DNA of 64,000 nucleotides from Siphonodentalium dalli (GCA_032622095.1 CP136066.1:184178716-184242715), one strand, 5' to 3'; numbered from the stretch's first letter, positions 47,541-59,298 are shown. The notes: generated by a model from the letters alone, not told the origin. Made by a program: numbers and translations.

Positions 47541-49488
47541 TATATAATATATCAGAGTATAACACATATTCCCCAAAACAATTATTTTCAAACAAACTAT
47601 TTGAATTATAATTAACATATTTTCTAAAAAAGAATACTCGATGTCCGTCACCCGATTAATCGCTATTGGCGTGGCTTACTTGTCATTACACGAAGAAAAC
47701 TCGCGGAATGCAGCAGTGGGGGGGGGGGGGGGGGGGGGGGGGTGGCGTGACAAAATTGGAATATTCAAAGTTGAACGTTTATAACCATAATAGGGAGTAG
47801 GTCCATGCAGAAAGTCCTGACAGAAGCCAGAATCACCACATTATATCATGTTATAAAAAACAAATATTTAGTAAATAATGATTATTAATTCTCTATTCTG
47901 GTCCAGTTTATAAGCTTCAACATTTATATTCATTTTCGTAAGTCATAATTAGATTATTTAACTTTAAACATGAAATTGGAAAAAATGTATATGCCACTGG
48001 GCAAACTTCCGATATGTGCTTATCGATCCTATTTTGATACCGGGAAAAATTCAAAAGCGAATATTATTAAGTGGCTTTAAACTGAGACGCTATTACATGC
48101 CCAGTAACTGTGGCTTAAACTTGACCCCCTTAATGAGTCTATCATTAATGGTTTTGGGTCAGCCACATAATTATAAAATATGGAATTAATATTCGACACA
48201 AAAATACAAAACATAATAATGGAGTTTGATAGTGAATAATATATTATTTAATTAATTAATTTATAAAGATTGTTTTAACTTGACATTTTTGGCATTAAAA
48301 TTAATTCGCTATGTTTGGCCATAACGGCTCTCCGTAATAAATTATATAGGAGCCTACTTATTGAATAAAATACAATACAATGAGATTATATGATAGTCAA
48401 ATCCCAAACACACTGTAAATGGGGTATCATCACAGTTTAATGCACTTATTAGCTACAACATTGTGTCCTGCATATAACCCGATCGCAACTAACTGATACT
48501 ACACAGGCCCAGCCCTGTCGAGAAATCAGAACGAGGGAAATTGCTGAAGAGTAATTAACTCGATAGCGCAGGGCCCCTAAAAGCAAATGATACATTACAC
48601 AAGTACTGAACAAACAGAGGGCCGACGATGCGGGCGCTAGCAGAAGAGGCCCTGTGAACAAGAACAACATAGTCAGAAATGGTAACGCGTTCAAGATCAT
48701 ATATTATATACCCATGATTGTAATTATAGAATCTTTTTCATTTCTGTTTTTAGTAATTGGCATAGCTTATCACAAACACAAAATCAACATTATTGACATA
48801 ATTTAAACGCCATTAAACGAAATTGAAATGATCAACTATACCTTTTACCGGGCTCGGTCGGATTCGCACTACAGCTCGGCCTCGGGGTCGCACTACAACT
48901 TTTAATGTGTCCCAATAATGAACATTCTATAAATAAAACCCCCATGTGCCATGGCAGCGCCCAAACGAAACAAGAATTTGTACATTAGTATACACGCGGC
49001 GCGCGTAATAAGCACAGGCCCGGTGAGACACACTCGGGCAGTATATAACAGGAGAGGACTATACACTGCCCCAAATAACACGACTGACACGGAATGTGGA
49101 TTGATGCAGGACGCACTAAAGTTGGACCAAGGGCGCTGATGAAAGGCAGCAGGCAACACACGATAAGAATACAGGCAACGGGATAGGCGAGGAGAACCAC
49201 CTGGGCAACAACAACACAAATGAGAGGATTGGCATGTAGCTCCAAGGGCGGGCGGGCCAATCATGTAGTCCCAAGGGCGGGAGGGTGGGATCGACACGAG
49301 ATACGAGTTAGGAATGGTTAGCGGAAGGCGGATAAGCAGATCCGCGTTGTTACAAAATGCGGAATGTACCTGGTGTACGGAACGAAGCACGTCTGATAAA
49401 CGGAACACATAGAATAGATTGGATCTCATATAAATCACCCCAAATCTAATTGGCCTTGGGTGGATTATATTACTATTCCATATTTTAG
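47541..49488 (+). other. Rest of intron 2
   Basis: Has an uninterrupted 25-G run at 47718-47742 and otherwise AT-rich DNA. A 215-codon minus-strand frame at 48902-49549 overlaps exon 3 and shows no domain, so I do not call it. The intron ends in TTCCATATTTTAG before exon 3. Confidence 0.45.
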
Positions 49489-49656
49489 GTTCTGCACCAA
49501 CAACTGACGGCGAAATGGTGGAGAACCAGCTTTGTGTTAATAGCTTCACCGACTGCTGTGTGGATATAGGGACAGTTCAGGTGAAGAAATGCACTGGTTT
49601 CCTTGTATACAACATCCAGACATACGACATCAACTGTCCATATGGATTCTGCTTCG
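49489..49656 (+). CDS. VWDE-like protein, exon 3 (second half of D8C domain)
   Basis: Joined in phase 1 after exon 2 (MN-G-SAPTTDGEMVE) it continues ENQLCVNSFTDCCVDIG, VQVKKCTGFLVYNIQ and ends INCPYGFCF. This is the D8C C-terminal pattern: C..W/F..CC, V.V..C.G.YVY.L and C...YC. It adds six cysteines, completing the domain. Acceptor TATTTTAG, donor TTCG/GTATGT; 168 bp, phase 1 to phase 1. That two exons 5.3 kb apart complement each other within one domain is strong support for the gene model. Confidence 0.88.
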
Positions 49657-49694
49657 GTATGTGGAATATATAATATGACCATAGGCTAGCATAG

Positions 49695-50094
49695 TTAACC
49701 CTTTACCCAACAAACCGGCCAAAACCGGCCAAATAAAGCTTCAACAGCCTAAAATATCTTCGGTCTGTCTCAATAGAACCATACAAATATGGATATCATT
49801 GGAACCGGCTCCTTGACCACATTGTGATAGTTACAGTTATGCCATGTGCCAATGCATTCTCTTATATATGCGAGTCGACCATAGGTCGCCTCGCATATAT
49901 AAGAGAATGCATTGGCCTAAAAAAAATCTTTTTTTAACACTTTTTATAATTTTTTCTTACATTCTTTAACAATTTTATAATTTTTAATGTGTTAAGCCAA
50001 TGCATTCTCTTATATATGCGAGGCGACCTATGGTCGACTCGCATATATAAGAGAATGCATTGGCACAGGGCCCTTCTGTTGGGTAAAGGGTTAA
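49695..50094. mobile_element. piggyBac-like MITE with nested palindromes
   Basis: It starts TTAACCCTTTACCCAACA and ends TGTTGGGTAAAGGGTTAA. TTAA plus a CCCTTT terminus is the piggyBac signature. Inside are two near-perfect 65-bp palindromes built on CCAATGCATTCTCTTATATA. Their loops (TCGACCATAGGTCGCC and GGCGACCTATGGTCGA) are complements of each other, so the whole element also folds on itself. It lies 38 bp after exon 3 in intron 3. It is very well preserved, so probably young. Confidence 0.9.
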
Positions 50095-51210
50095 CAAACG
50101 ACAGCTGAATCATATGCAGATGCATATTATGATGTCAGGTTTTTTTTGTTTTGGAAAACATTATCAAAATCAGTTCATAGATGATACACATTCCCATCCC
50201 ATTAATCAAGTAATTTAAAGATACATAATCCGATTTAATAAATAACGACCCTAAATTACTTTATTCGACTTCGGGTGTAAACAATATTTTATTCGAGTCG
50301 AGGATCCCACCCATCAAAGCTCAGAGTTAACAGATTTCGATTTTTGAAATATGCTATTTTTCACCTGGCAAAATTTGCTTTCTGCTTATTTCTAGTACAT
50401 ACATTTGCCGACGCCGCTACGAGAGGCCACGCAAGGTAGCGACTCGCTGTAGTATCAGTGGCGATAGTAAATTACATAATTAATTTAGGAATATGAGACT
50501 ATTTACAAGATTACGGTATATTGTGATAGTTGACCCGCTGATACTACACATACTTATTTACGAATCGGTGATCAGGTTTAATTATGCAAATCGACATGTT
50601 ATCTGGCACGACTCTGGTTACACCCCTCCTGGCCATATTTTTGCTCAAAATAAGCAGATATGTGTGTAAGGTAAGCTATCGGGGTCGCTCTAGTGCATTT
50701 GAGTGAAATTTCTGCATAGACTGAAGTAGCGGAATCAACGGAAATATGGCAATACAAGTGTAATTAATGAAAGGAATAACGTTTTCTCCCACCCCTACAC
50801 ATTCTAGCACAGGCAGTCCGTGTGGGATAGCTGGTGAGATATCCCTGTCTCACCCAACATGCACGCGACCAGCTGTCTCACCCTACCCACGTGACTGATT
50901 TACATATTTAATTGAGAGCTGGAACTAATTTAACAAACCGTCATCCTGTTTTGTGTGAACTAAAACAATGGCGACCAACCAGTTACGCTTAACGTTTCAA
51001 GTAAATAAATACGGACGAATTCGTGGACACTAATACAAATGGAGATGATAATCTTACTTGCAGACGCAGAGTTGCACAACATACAATATAAACGACTAAT
51101 TGTGCGAACACATTCCATCAAACAGAAGGCCCCCAAGTGAAACTGACATTACTTGCACATTTCGTAACACGTAAACAATAGTCGCTTCACAAAAAATGGG
51201 AACATGTCTC
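50095..51210 (+). other. Intron 3, unannotated stretch
   Basis: No coding frame or repeat recognised. Confidence 0.35.
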
Positions 51211-52630
51211 TATTCCGAAGGTTCGCTATTCCGAAGGTTCACTATTCCGAAGGTTCACTACTCCGAAGGTTCGCTATTCCGAAGGTTCTCTATTCCGAAG
51301 GTTCGCTATACCGAAGATTTGTTTTTTTAAAGGTTATTTCTATATTCAAGTATTGAGAGGGTTCTTCATCACGAAGACTCTTTTTTATGAAGGAAATAAC
51401 TTAAAACATTGAAACAATAAATGTTATTTTTTATTTTTTCGCGGGTTTCCTTGAGATGTAATGTCATTACGTATGACGTTATTTTCCAATACATATTCAC
51501 GTCAGGCAGCCTACACAATTGCTCTTTCCATGCGATTTAATGTCATCGCGTATGGCGTTATATATCAATAATATTACAGGCAACAATACGCCAGCTAAAG
51601 GCGGGATTAAAACAGCGGGGCTATAACTCTTAATGAATACTGCGAAGCAGAATGTAGTTGAATAGACGGGTATGAGTTGAACCTAACTGCAATTGTGAAT
51701 TTGCATTGAATTGTAAGGCCCACTTAATTTTCGAGTCATCGGCTATTTTTTATAGTGCCTTGATATCAGGTTTTAAACACAATCTGTGTCATAAAATATG
51801 GTTAAAACACTATATATAGTTCATCACCATTCCAAACGTCTGTATCAGAAGATGCCCCTAGAGAAATAGAAAACATTTTAAATCATAAAAAGATTCCCCC
51901 GTTATATGTCATGGCTCTCAGAATGCAACAGAATTCAACCTAATGTATTTTCAATTGAAGGGGAATAACATTATCTTTAAAATATAGAGTTACCCCCTCC
52001 ATTGAAAATAATACACTTTACTTTGCGCAACAAAACCAGACGAACATAGAGCACACAAACAAGTCGTTAACCCTGCGTTAACTCAACAAAAACAACATGT
52101 TCACAGTTTATTACACCGGATAAGCTGATACAGTGTTAGAGAGCTTCATATTTCAAATGGTATATATAGTGGCATATATTTTATATATGTGATCTGGGGG
52201 TTCGAAAATTAAGTGGGCCTTGAATGTTGATGTTTTTTTTTTCAAATACAGATTGCCAGTTCGGAAAAACTATATCTCTTACATGTAGTTTATTTCAGTC
52301 ATCGTGTTTTTAACTTTCCATGATGAACGTTAAACTGATACTCTTTTCTTGCTATTAATAACCGATATCTAGGACAATTTGGGAATTAGAAGTGGATGTA
52401 TAAATGTACTATATATGAATACTAGCTTAATCGTATTTTTCATTCCTCGTGTGGTTTTTGTGGTGGGGTGTAAATTTTGATTCATTTCTGGTTAAATACG
52501 CCCCAGAATAGAAAACCTTCGGAATAGCGAACCTTCGGAATAATGAACCTTCGGAATAGGGAACCTTCGGAATAATGAACCTTCGGAATAGCAAACATTC
52601 GGAATAATGAACCTTCGGAATAGAGAACCC
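51211..52630. mobile_element. Foldback element with array ends, unit ATTCCGAAGGTTCGCT
   Basis: The left end (51211-51318) holds about seven copies of TATTCCGAAGGTTCGC. The right end (52507-52628) has about eight inverted copies (CCTTCGGAATAGCGAA, CCTTCGGAATAATGAA). It has the same architecture as the elements at 34.7 kb and 40.8 kb but an unrelated unit. The 1.2-kb interior contains a further inverted pair (51715-52221). The 118-codon frame over the right array is an artefact. Confidence 0.82.
51715..52221. mobile_element. Nested MITE-like segment with 20-bp perfect TIRs
   Basis: AAGGCCCACTTAATTTTCGA at 51715-51734 and its exact complement at 52202-52221 bound about 500 bp inside the array-ended element. 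No target duplication is clear, so it could be a nested MITE or part of the host element. Confidence 0.6.
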
Positions 52631-53783
52631 TACCCCAAAAAATGACGAACGAAATAGTTCCACATTCGAACAGTTGTCATCGTTGTAATAAATCGTCGAA
52701 CACGTCAAATATACACATGTTTCCTTTTCTAATTGTACGGATTTGGACATTTCCCAAAACAAACACAGTTTTTTATACTTCATATCAATACGCGCGTTTC
52801 TCGGAACATATGCAGGTGCAACAGTGTGGCATATTCATGTTGATTTCACAAGACCATGTCGATTTCACATGCCTCGTGTTTGGACCAAATATCTGGCCCC
52901 TCGGGTGAGATTTTTCCATCCAACACCCCAGGTCGTGATGGATAATATTAATCAATTACAGGAACAGAAACACGCTGCCCAGCTGGTGAATCATCAGAGA
53001 CAGGCTTCACTCCCGGATGCTCAAGTTGGTCTTTACATATGCTCACACAGATAGTGACTTTATCCACCCTGACTACCAGCGGCTGTTATAGCCTATAATC
53101 GTATGAAATGTTGGTGGTTCCTTCTGATTTAGCTATGACAATATTCTGTTAATATAAAGTACCGATATTTTTCTGTAATTGTCATTTTCCCGGGATTTGA
53201 CTTTGATCTATTTGAGGAAAATAAATCGTCTGTGTACATGTATACATGCAGTGAACATACAATTAAGAATGTATACATTTTAAATAATGTCAATAATTGC
53301 TGCGTTCGTTGCTGCAAATAAAAAAAATGAATTTACAGCTTGTACCTCGAGCTTTCCAATTATCGGAAATTTATACCCCCAAATGGAAAATTTCCAACTG
53401 ATGGCTATTTCAGACCAAAACATTATAGAAAGTAGATAACTATGCGACTGAGTTAACTTATTGCAAATGTTAATATGCCATATATTATATGGCGCTGCGG
53501 CATGCTTTGGTCCCTAAATTTGTTCACTCTGATTTGTGTTTGATTTGTGGCAAATTCAGCACCTGGTTGCCTTACAAGCCATAGATGCCACAACACACGA
53601 TCAGTATTGCAAAATACCCCATGCACCCTACCGAGATTGGAGAACAACGCAGACGATTGACGAACATTTCCACACACATGGCCGAGGAATTAACATATAT
53701 CTATATATTTAGCTTATTAATTTACTTTTTCGTTCATATTAAACAACCAAAAACAGTATACACCATTCCGCAGCCAGAATTGT
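52631..53783 (+). other. Intron 3, unannotated stretch
   Basis: A frame ending at 53054 (MDNINQLQEQKHAAQLVNHQ) looks somewhat protein-like, but no family or splice borders are recognisable. Otherwise AT-rich. Confidence 0.3.
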
Positions 53784-54166
53784 TGTCCTATAGTAGGCCG
53801 TAAATCGTTGACTCCGCGTTGGGTAACGCTGGTTCGGACACAGTTTAGAGGTTTCACAATCTTTATTGATTCCGCAATATTGTGTATGAATATAGGTATA
53901 CCACAACAGTTAGAGATTTCGCCTGAAAGTCTGTCGTGGGGCTATTCGACCCCTCCAAGAACGTACGACCAAAAAGCACCGGTCTCAGCCGACGTACGGT
54001 TTTATTCCACCTTGTGCTTCCATGTCCCATGACATGGCGTAAACATATGCTATACTTCTTAAACCAGTTATACAGCATGGTGTATTCACGTGGTCTGCAT
54101 TGATCCGCTCCACACACATTGATTTGGTTGTAACTGGTCCCAATTCATTACTCTTCTAAGACTTTC
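53784..54166 (-). repeat. LTR (3' LTR of the gypsy element)
   Basis: Starts TGTCCTATAGTAG on the + strand and shares 'GGGTAACGCTGGTTCGGAC', 'TTAGAGATTTCGCCTGAAAG' and 'AGCCGACGTACGGTTTTATT' with the copy at 58186. Small indels separate the two (about 53885 and 53906). Confidence 0.88.
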
Positions 54167-54231
54167 ATGCAAAATATGAACCCCACTATTCCACTATGGT
54201 ACACACCTCCAATTTGTTTGAGTTTAATTAC

Positions 54232-54733
54232 TTAAAGGCACATGAGGCCTTAGTTGTCGAAAATATTCATATTTGTTCCAATCATCGTAAACAGAAAAAT
54301 ATTAAAACGCATTCAGTTTCGTTCATATATACCATGACCATCGCATAAACAGCATGTTATCATACAGATTTACTATATTTTACATAAGCAAGAGCCTGAT
54401 TGTGTTACAGAAGACAGCATAATGCTGCTGGCTAATCACACACAAATGGCATAAACGCTCTTTATTCGTTCCATATCAGGAATTCACCCACAAAGAACGC
54501 TCTTTGTGTTTACCATCATAATATAAACAAACACCAGAAAAGTAACTTTTTATGCTTTTGTTTACATAACAATGGTCAAAAATATGACAATAACATACTG
54601 TTTATTCGATGTTTCTTATTTGTATACGGACAAAGTCTGTCTACATTTGGTTGTTCTTTCTGTTTGTGGCGGTTTTTGACGGGTGGAAATATTTTCACAG
54701 GATACCCACCGCCAAGGCCAACCGTACCTTTAA
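54232..54733. mobile_element. TTAA-flanked MITE, copy 2, nested in the gypsy element
   Basis: TTAAAGGCACATGAGGCC to GGCCAACCGTACCTTTAA, about 90% identical to 34005-34508 over its whole length. It interrupts the retrotransposon between the RT fragment and the 3' LTR, so it inserted later. It may have accompanied loss of the 3' pol region. Confidence 0.8.
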
Positions 54734-54757
54734 GTAAACTGACAACTCCACCGGTGA

Positions 54758-55078
54758 TCATTCGGTTTCGTTGATATAGTTTACCACGTTAGTTAACCCT
54801 TTTAAAACAATTGCCATCAATGCGCTATATGCTCCCGGAGCATTTTTTAAACCATAAGCTGTGCGACTGAACATGTAGTTTCCATAGAAACAAGTAAATG
54901 TAGTTTTCTCCCTGTCCTGCTGATCGATAGGTATCGAATAAAATCCCTGTCGTGCGTCCAATAACGTAAAACAATTTAGAGCCTTTAACTCCGAAATGAT
55001 ATCATCAATTATAGGCAAAGGATAAAACATTGTCTTTGTTATTTTATTTAAAGCTCGAAAATCACAAAAAATCTCCAC
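54758..55078 (-). pseudogene. gypsy reverse transcriptase fragment
   Basis: The frame contains FCDFRALNKIT, then FTLLDARQGFYSIPI (catalytic Asp in the LDA motif), DREKTTF and AYGLKNAPGAY, all typical of Ty3/gypsy RT. It ends at VVNYI, where the YxDD motif should follow. The two Asp are absent and the sequence runs out just before the MITE at 54733. Non-functional. Confidence 0.88.
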
Positions 55079-55315
55079 GTACCATCACGTTTAGGCACCA
55101 AGATGCATGGGTTCTGCCAGTTACTCTGGGATTTTGTTATAATACCCGCATTGAATCAATAGTTGCCTCCGATGTAAAGGTACTCGATAAAGTTTTAATG
55201 AGATTGGTGCATGTTTTCCAGTATCAATGGTCATCTTATAAGTTGATGTCTCACCTACTTGGGTATCTTTTGCAGCAAAAATAATCTCATTATATAATAC
55301 CAAACCAGTGACTGC

Positions 55316-55684
55316 CTATAAATATTCTGGTTCTGCATCAATATCTTCCACATGGACACGTAATTCGGTTACCACACAGCCGCATTTTAAATTATAATGC
55401 CTGTCAGTTTGGTTTATGATTTTTATGGGAATGCAATCGTTTTTAGTTGTAGTTACCGATTCCTCCAGTGTCACGTCTGGATTTTGGCTGAGATAACCAC
55501 GTTCTATAACAGTCGCTATTATGAATAGATGATTAAACATCTTAGTTCCCCCAATGATTTTTGCTGAACAGATCGCACCAGTTCTAGGTCGCAATTTACA
55601 ATTAGTTTTAAGTCGTATTAAAGACGCTATATGTATATCAAGTACAAGCGCCACTAATTGATTTCTAATTTTCATGGCTCCCAA
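55316..55684 (-). pseudogene. gypsy pol segment between protease and RT
   Basis: A 122-codon frame beginning GAMKIRNQLVAL continues through RPRTGAICSAKI to VEDIDAEPEYL. By position and its T.C.L-type beta-strand pattern it is the post-protease linker that precedes the RT. The linker is separated from the RT by frame breaks around 55080-55310. Confidence 0.6.
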
Positions 55685-55699
55685 ATCAAACTACATTCG

Positions 55700-55865
55700 T
55701 ACTCCATTTTGTTGTAAAAACTCCCGTCCAAGTATAAGTGACCTATTTAAATTCTTAGTTATAACAGTTGCCTGTTGATTCGATCCTGCAATTTTTCATA
55801 CAAATTTATATTAATTAGTGAACAATCAGCTCCACTATCCAACAAAGCTCTTACCCTTTGTTTTT
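55700..55865 (-). pseudogene. gypsy aspartic protease remnant
   Basis: VRALLDSGADCSLIN at about 55855-55810 carries the retroviral-type protease catalytic motif (D-S-G). LILGREFLQQNG at about 55735-55700 matches the family's C-terminal strand (ILG..FL). A frame change between them shows decay. Too short to show as a long ORF. Confidence 0.75.
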
Positions 55866-56605
55866 AATCATTATTACAATAGAACATGGTACATGTTCCT
55901 CCAAAAGTTTGCCATTGTCCCCAGGATAATTGTAATTTGTGCTACTAATTTTAAACTCAGGTGAATGTGTTGGTGCAATTAATATCAATGTTCTTTTGTT
56001 TCCTAGAACCCATATTTTCACTTTTCACTTCCTTTTGATGCGTGATCTTTTAGTTAATTTATTGTTTTCGGAATTCTCTTATCGAGTTTAGATTTCCCTT
56101 TTCCCTAATCAACTTCGTCTTTTTAGCTTTGTCTCTCTTTAAATCATTTTTATCCAATTTTATTAAATTATGCACTGGTGGCTCATTTTAATTTTCTCAT
56201 TTGATTACCTTTAATTTCATTTCCAGTATTCCTGTTTCATATACAATATGTCTTATCATCTTGTAGACTGTTTGAGTTATACATTCGACGTTTAACTCGA
56301 AATATTTAATTTGATCAATTATTCTGGCTTGAAAATGTTCTATTACTTTCTTTAAATCTGTTTCGTTCCATTTTTCGGCCACCTTAAATATGGAACCACT
56401 TAGTTTGAAGTTTTCCTTCGTTTTTCAGCTGCCTGGCGCAACCAACACCAGTCTATAAAATTACCTCCTTTTAGCCTTGCTGCTTAAATTTTCATTTGTA
56501 TTGCCCTCACATTATTTTGAGTTCGATGCCCCCTATTTGATCCCAACATAATGCGTGGCCCCTGATACCTATTTTAAGCTTGTACTGGGTGTTGTCCCTG
56601 ATGCC
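55866..56605 (-). pseudogene. gypsy gag-pol spacer, decayed
   Basis: Lys-rich broken frames, including a 61-codon one at 56197-56382. No zinc knuckle or other motif could be recognised. Confidence 0.4.
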
Positions 56606-57347
56606 TCATTTGTCAAAAACCCTTCTACAAAAATTATCGACCTCCATTGCGGTTGGTATTTCATTATCAGCAACATTTCTTTGGGATCTATCAAATGTAC
56701 TTTCACCATATCTTAATGTATAACGTTTATGTAGATCACCCTCCCTCATTGCAAAATCTACTGCCCTGTCTAACAATGGATGATTTTCCCTCATTAATTT
56801 ACATCATAATGAATCATTATATAACCCATCCACAAAGTATCCCACCAATTGCATTTCGATAGCTGGATCCTGTATATTATCACCAAACGCATCATTAGCA
56901 ATCTCTCTTAATCGTTCAGAATATACCTGAATACTTTCATCTTTCTTTTGCGTAATGTTACGTAAAATAGAGAGTGCATGTTGATTATCCGCTATCTCGC
57001 CGTAGCGGGTCCGTAGTTCCCGTTTCAACTCAGCCCAAGTAAATCTTATGACCCCATGGAGCGTATTTTGTTTCATAAATCTTTGAACAAATTCTACGAC
57101 TGGTCCCCTCGCAGTCTGACTGGATAACTTAATTTTATACGCCGCATCAACCGCTTGTGCATATCTTTCTATTTGCAAAATCCAATCCTTCAAAACCCTT
57201 GGGTTCACCTGTATAAGTCCCTATTATTGTAGCCGCGCCCAAAGCTGCCTGTGCCGCCGGGGACTGCCTCGATGCCTCAGACTGTTGCACAACTATATTT
57301 TGAAATAAATGCATTTGTTCAGTCAATTGACCTAACACATCCTGCAT
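56606..57347 (-). pseudogene. gypsy gag remnant
   Basis: Frames at 57147-57347, 56804-57208 and 56606-56794 form a retrotransposon gag: WILQIERYAQAVDAA, FTWAELKRELRTRYGE, then DESIQVYSERLREIA and FVDGLYN. This is the helical capsid-like segment (Retrotrans_gag type). The frame changes near 57200 and a stop follows GLYNDSL, so it is broken in at least two places. Confidence 0.8.
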
Positions 57348-57894
57348 ATGCTGATTATTTCCTTGATCAACCCGGTTGTTCAGGGGGCAAATCCCTGTCT
57401 ATTCCTCTCTTCATCGCGACGTTGACGCATTAGCGCCTCGTACTCCATCATTCGCATCTCGGCCTCATTTTCAACCATTCTCCTTTCTGCCTCGCTACCA
57501 AAATCCAAACTAGACAAATATGGTGCTTCTTTCATTTATTTTATCACAAAACATACCATTATTGAGTACTATATTTAAATTTTAAACTGTGTCCTCATCA
57601 ATATACGTTACTGCAGATTCATTTTAACCTCTTTCGCGTGCTTTATCTCTGATTAAAGTTGTTAAATTAATCTGGTATTACTGGTACTCGATGTGGTGGA
57701 TTAAAGTATTCTGCTGATGGGGTATACATGCACAGCAACCGGCCATACATTAAAATTACATTGGTATGTTGTTTAAGAATGCACAATATTCAGTTTCTGG
57801 AAAAGGTACTCACCCTAGCACAACACAACGGAAACTTCTGTTCAATCAACTTGAATTGTCAGTGAACTTCGAAATGTCAAATGTGTATATATCT
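57348..57894 (-). other. gypsy 5' leader region
   Basis: Non-coding or unrecognisable gag N-terminus between the 5' LTR side and gag. Confidence 0.4.
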
Positions 57895-58060
57895 GCTGTT
57901 AAACTGAATGTTTATTTCTGTATGTATCTTCTTCGTGGAATTTCTCTTGAACTGAATGTTTATTTCCGTATATATCTTCTTCGTGGATTTTATTTTCAAC
58001 TGAATGTTTATATATCTTCTTCGTGGATTTTCTTTTGAACTGAATGTTAATGAATTTTCT
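57895..58060. repeat. ~60-bp tandem repeat, three units, in the gypsy leader
   Basis: 'GAACTGAATGTTTATTTC' followed by 'ATATCTTCTTCGTGGATTT' recurs three times with small deletions. Local tandem expansion within the leader. Confidence 0.85.
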
Positions 58061-58160
58061 GCCAAAGTGAATTTCTCGCATTGTCCTCAGCACTGTCCTT
58101 TAGAATATTTTGAACTTTTCCTAATTTTCAGCAACAGCTTTCTTCTCCATAAATTAGGAT

Positions 58161-58176
58161 CCTGCTCACGGCACCA
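58161..58176 (-). promoter_or_regulatory. Primer-binding site of the gypsy element
   Basis: On the minus strand TGGTGCCGTGAGCAGG lies just inside the 5' LTR, nine or ten bases from its end. It begins TGG, as expected for pairing with a tRNA 3' end. Which tRNA is not determined. Confidence 0.6.
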
Positions 58177-58185
58177 TTAAACATG

Positions 58186-58571
58186 TGTCCTATAGTAGTC
58201 TGTAAACTGTAAATGGTTGACTCCACGTTGGGTAACGCTGGTTCGGACTCAGTTTACAGGTTTTACAATCTTTATTGATTCCAGAATATTGTAAGGTATA
58301 CCACAACAATTCTTAAGACCAAGCAGTTAGAGATTTCGCCTGAAAGTCTGTTGTGGGGCTATTCGGTCCCTTCAAGAACGTACGACCAAAAAGTGCCGTT
58401 CTCAGCCGACGTACGGTTTTATTCCACCTTGTGCTTCCATGTCACATGACATGGCGTAAACCTACACTATACTTCTTAAACCAGTTATACAGCATTGTGT
58501 ATTAACGTGGTCTGGATTAATTATTGATTTGGTTGTAACTGGTCCCAATTCATTACTCTTTTAAGACTTTC
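58186..58571 (-). repeat. LTR (5' LTR of the gypsy element)
   Basis: Direct copy of 53784-54166. It has an extra 'ATTCTTAAGACCAAGC' near 58315 relative to that copy. Confidence 0.88.
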
Positions 58572-59298
58572 CGCCATTCTGATTTGCCGCTGAGCGGAGA
58601 GGTAACTCTGGTGCCGAATAATGTGGCTGTCACAACGCAACAGAATATAAGCTTAACACTTCAATAAAATCGAATAAATCATGACTAAGATGCAAAAATG
58701 TCAAATTATGATGTACGCTTGATTATCATTAGTAGGTACGTAATGATTATATGTTGATAGCTTGCCATGTAATTTTGGAGGAATATAAATAATTGTACAG
58801 GTTTGAAAAAATTGCCAAATGTGTTTTGTACTACCGCGAATAACAGGGGAGATTGTTTACTCATACGAATCTACATCAAATTTGCCAAATAATTCAAATT
58901 TCCTGCATATCAATAAAGGAGCTGTTTCAATTCTGTGTTATTGAGTGCTATTTCCGAGCTAATGTTTTTGAAAATAATGAATAATTAAGGGAAAGTGTTT
59001 CTTTCTGTCTTTTTTTTTTTTTACAATTTTAATCCTTTTACTACTGCCACTACTACCAGTGCCTGGCAATAGTGGGGATTCATGCTCATTACCTGCAATG
59101 CTAATTACCTGTAAACATATATGAAATTGAATGGAAAGCATCTCCTTCAAGTTCAGACTGGTATGTTTTACCAACCATAGATTCATGGCCACTAGTCTAT
59201 TAATAATGTCAAACCTCCCTATCTTTATGAGGACAGCTTTAACAAGATAACAATCATTCACCATACTCACGTGTTACCATTGTGTAGTTACTTGGAAT
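58572..59298 (+). other. Intron 3, unannotated stretch
   Basis: AT-rich. No feature supported. Confidence 0.3.

Larger units (their letters stand above)
53784..58571 (-). mobile_element. Decayed Ty3/gypsy LTR retrotransposon
   Basis: Two direct LTRs of about 385 bp (53784-54166 and 58186-58571) bound remnants in minus orientation, in the order PBS, gag, protease and the first part of RT. The rest of RT, RNase H and integrase are missing. A MITE sits at the truncation point. Frameshifts and stops break every frame. No 5-bp target duplication is recognisable. LTR-LTR identity is only about 88-90%, pointing to an old insertion. It lies antisense in intron 3. Confidence 0.88.

Noticed and set aside
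48902-49549. 215-codon minus-strand frame
   Set aside because: It overlaps the well-supported D8C exon 3 on the other strand and has no recognisable domain or natural residue pattern.
52743-53054. Possible extra exon (MDNINQLQEQKHAAQ...)
   Set aside because: No splice borders with a matching phase 1 frame and no recognisable homology.
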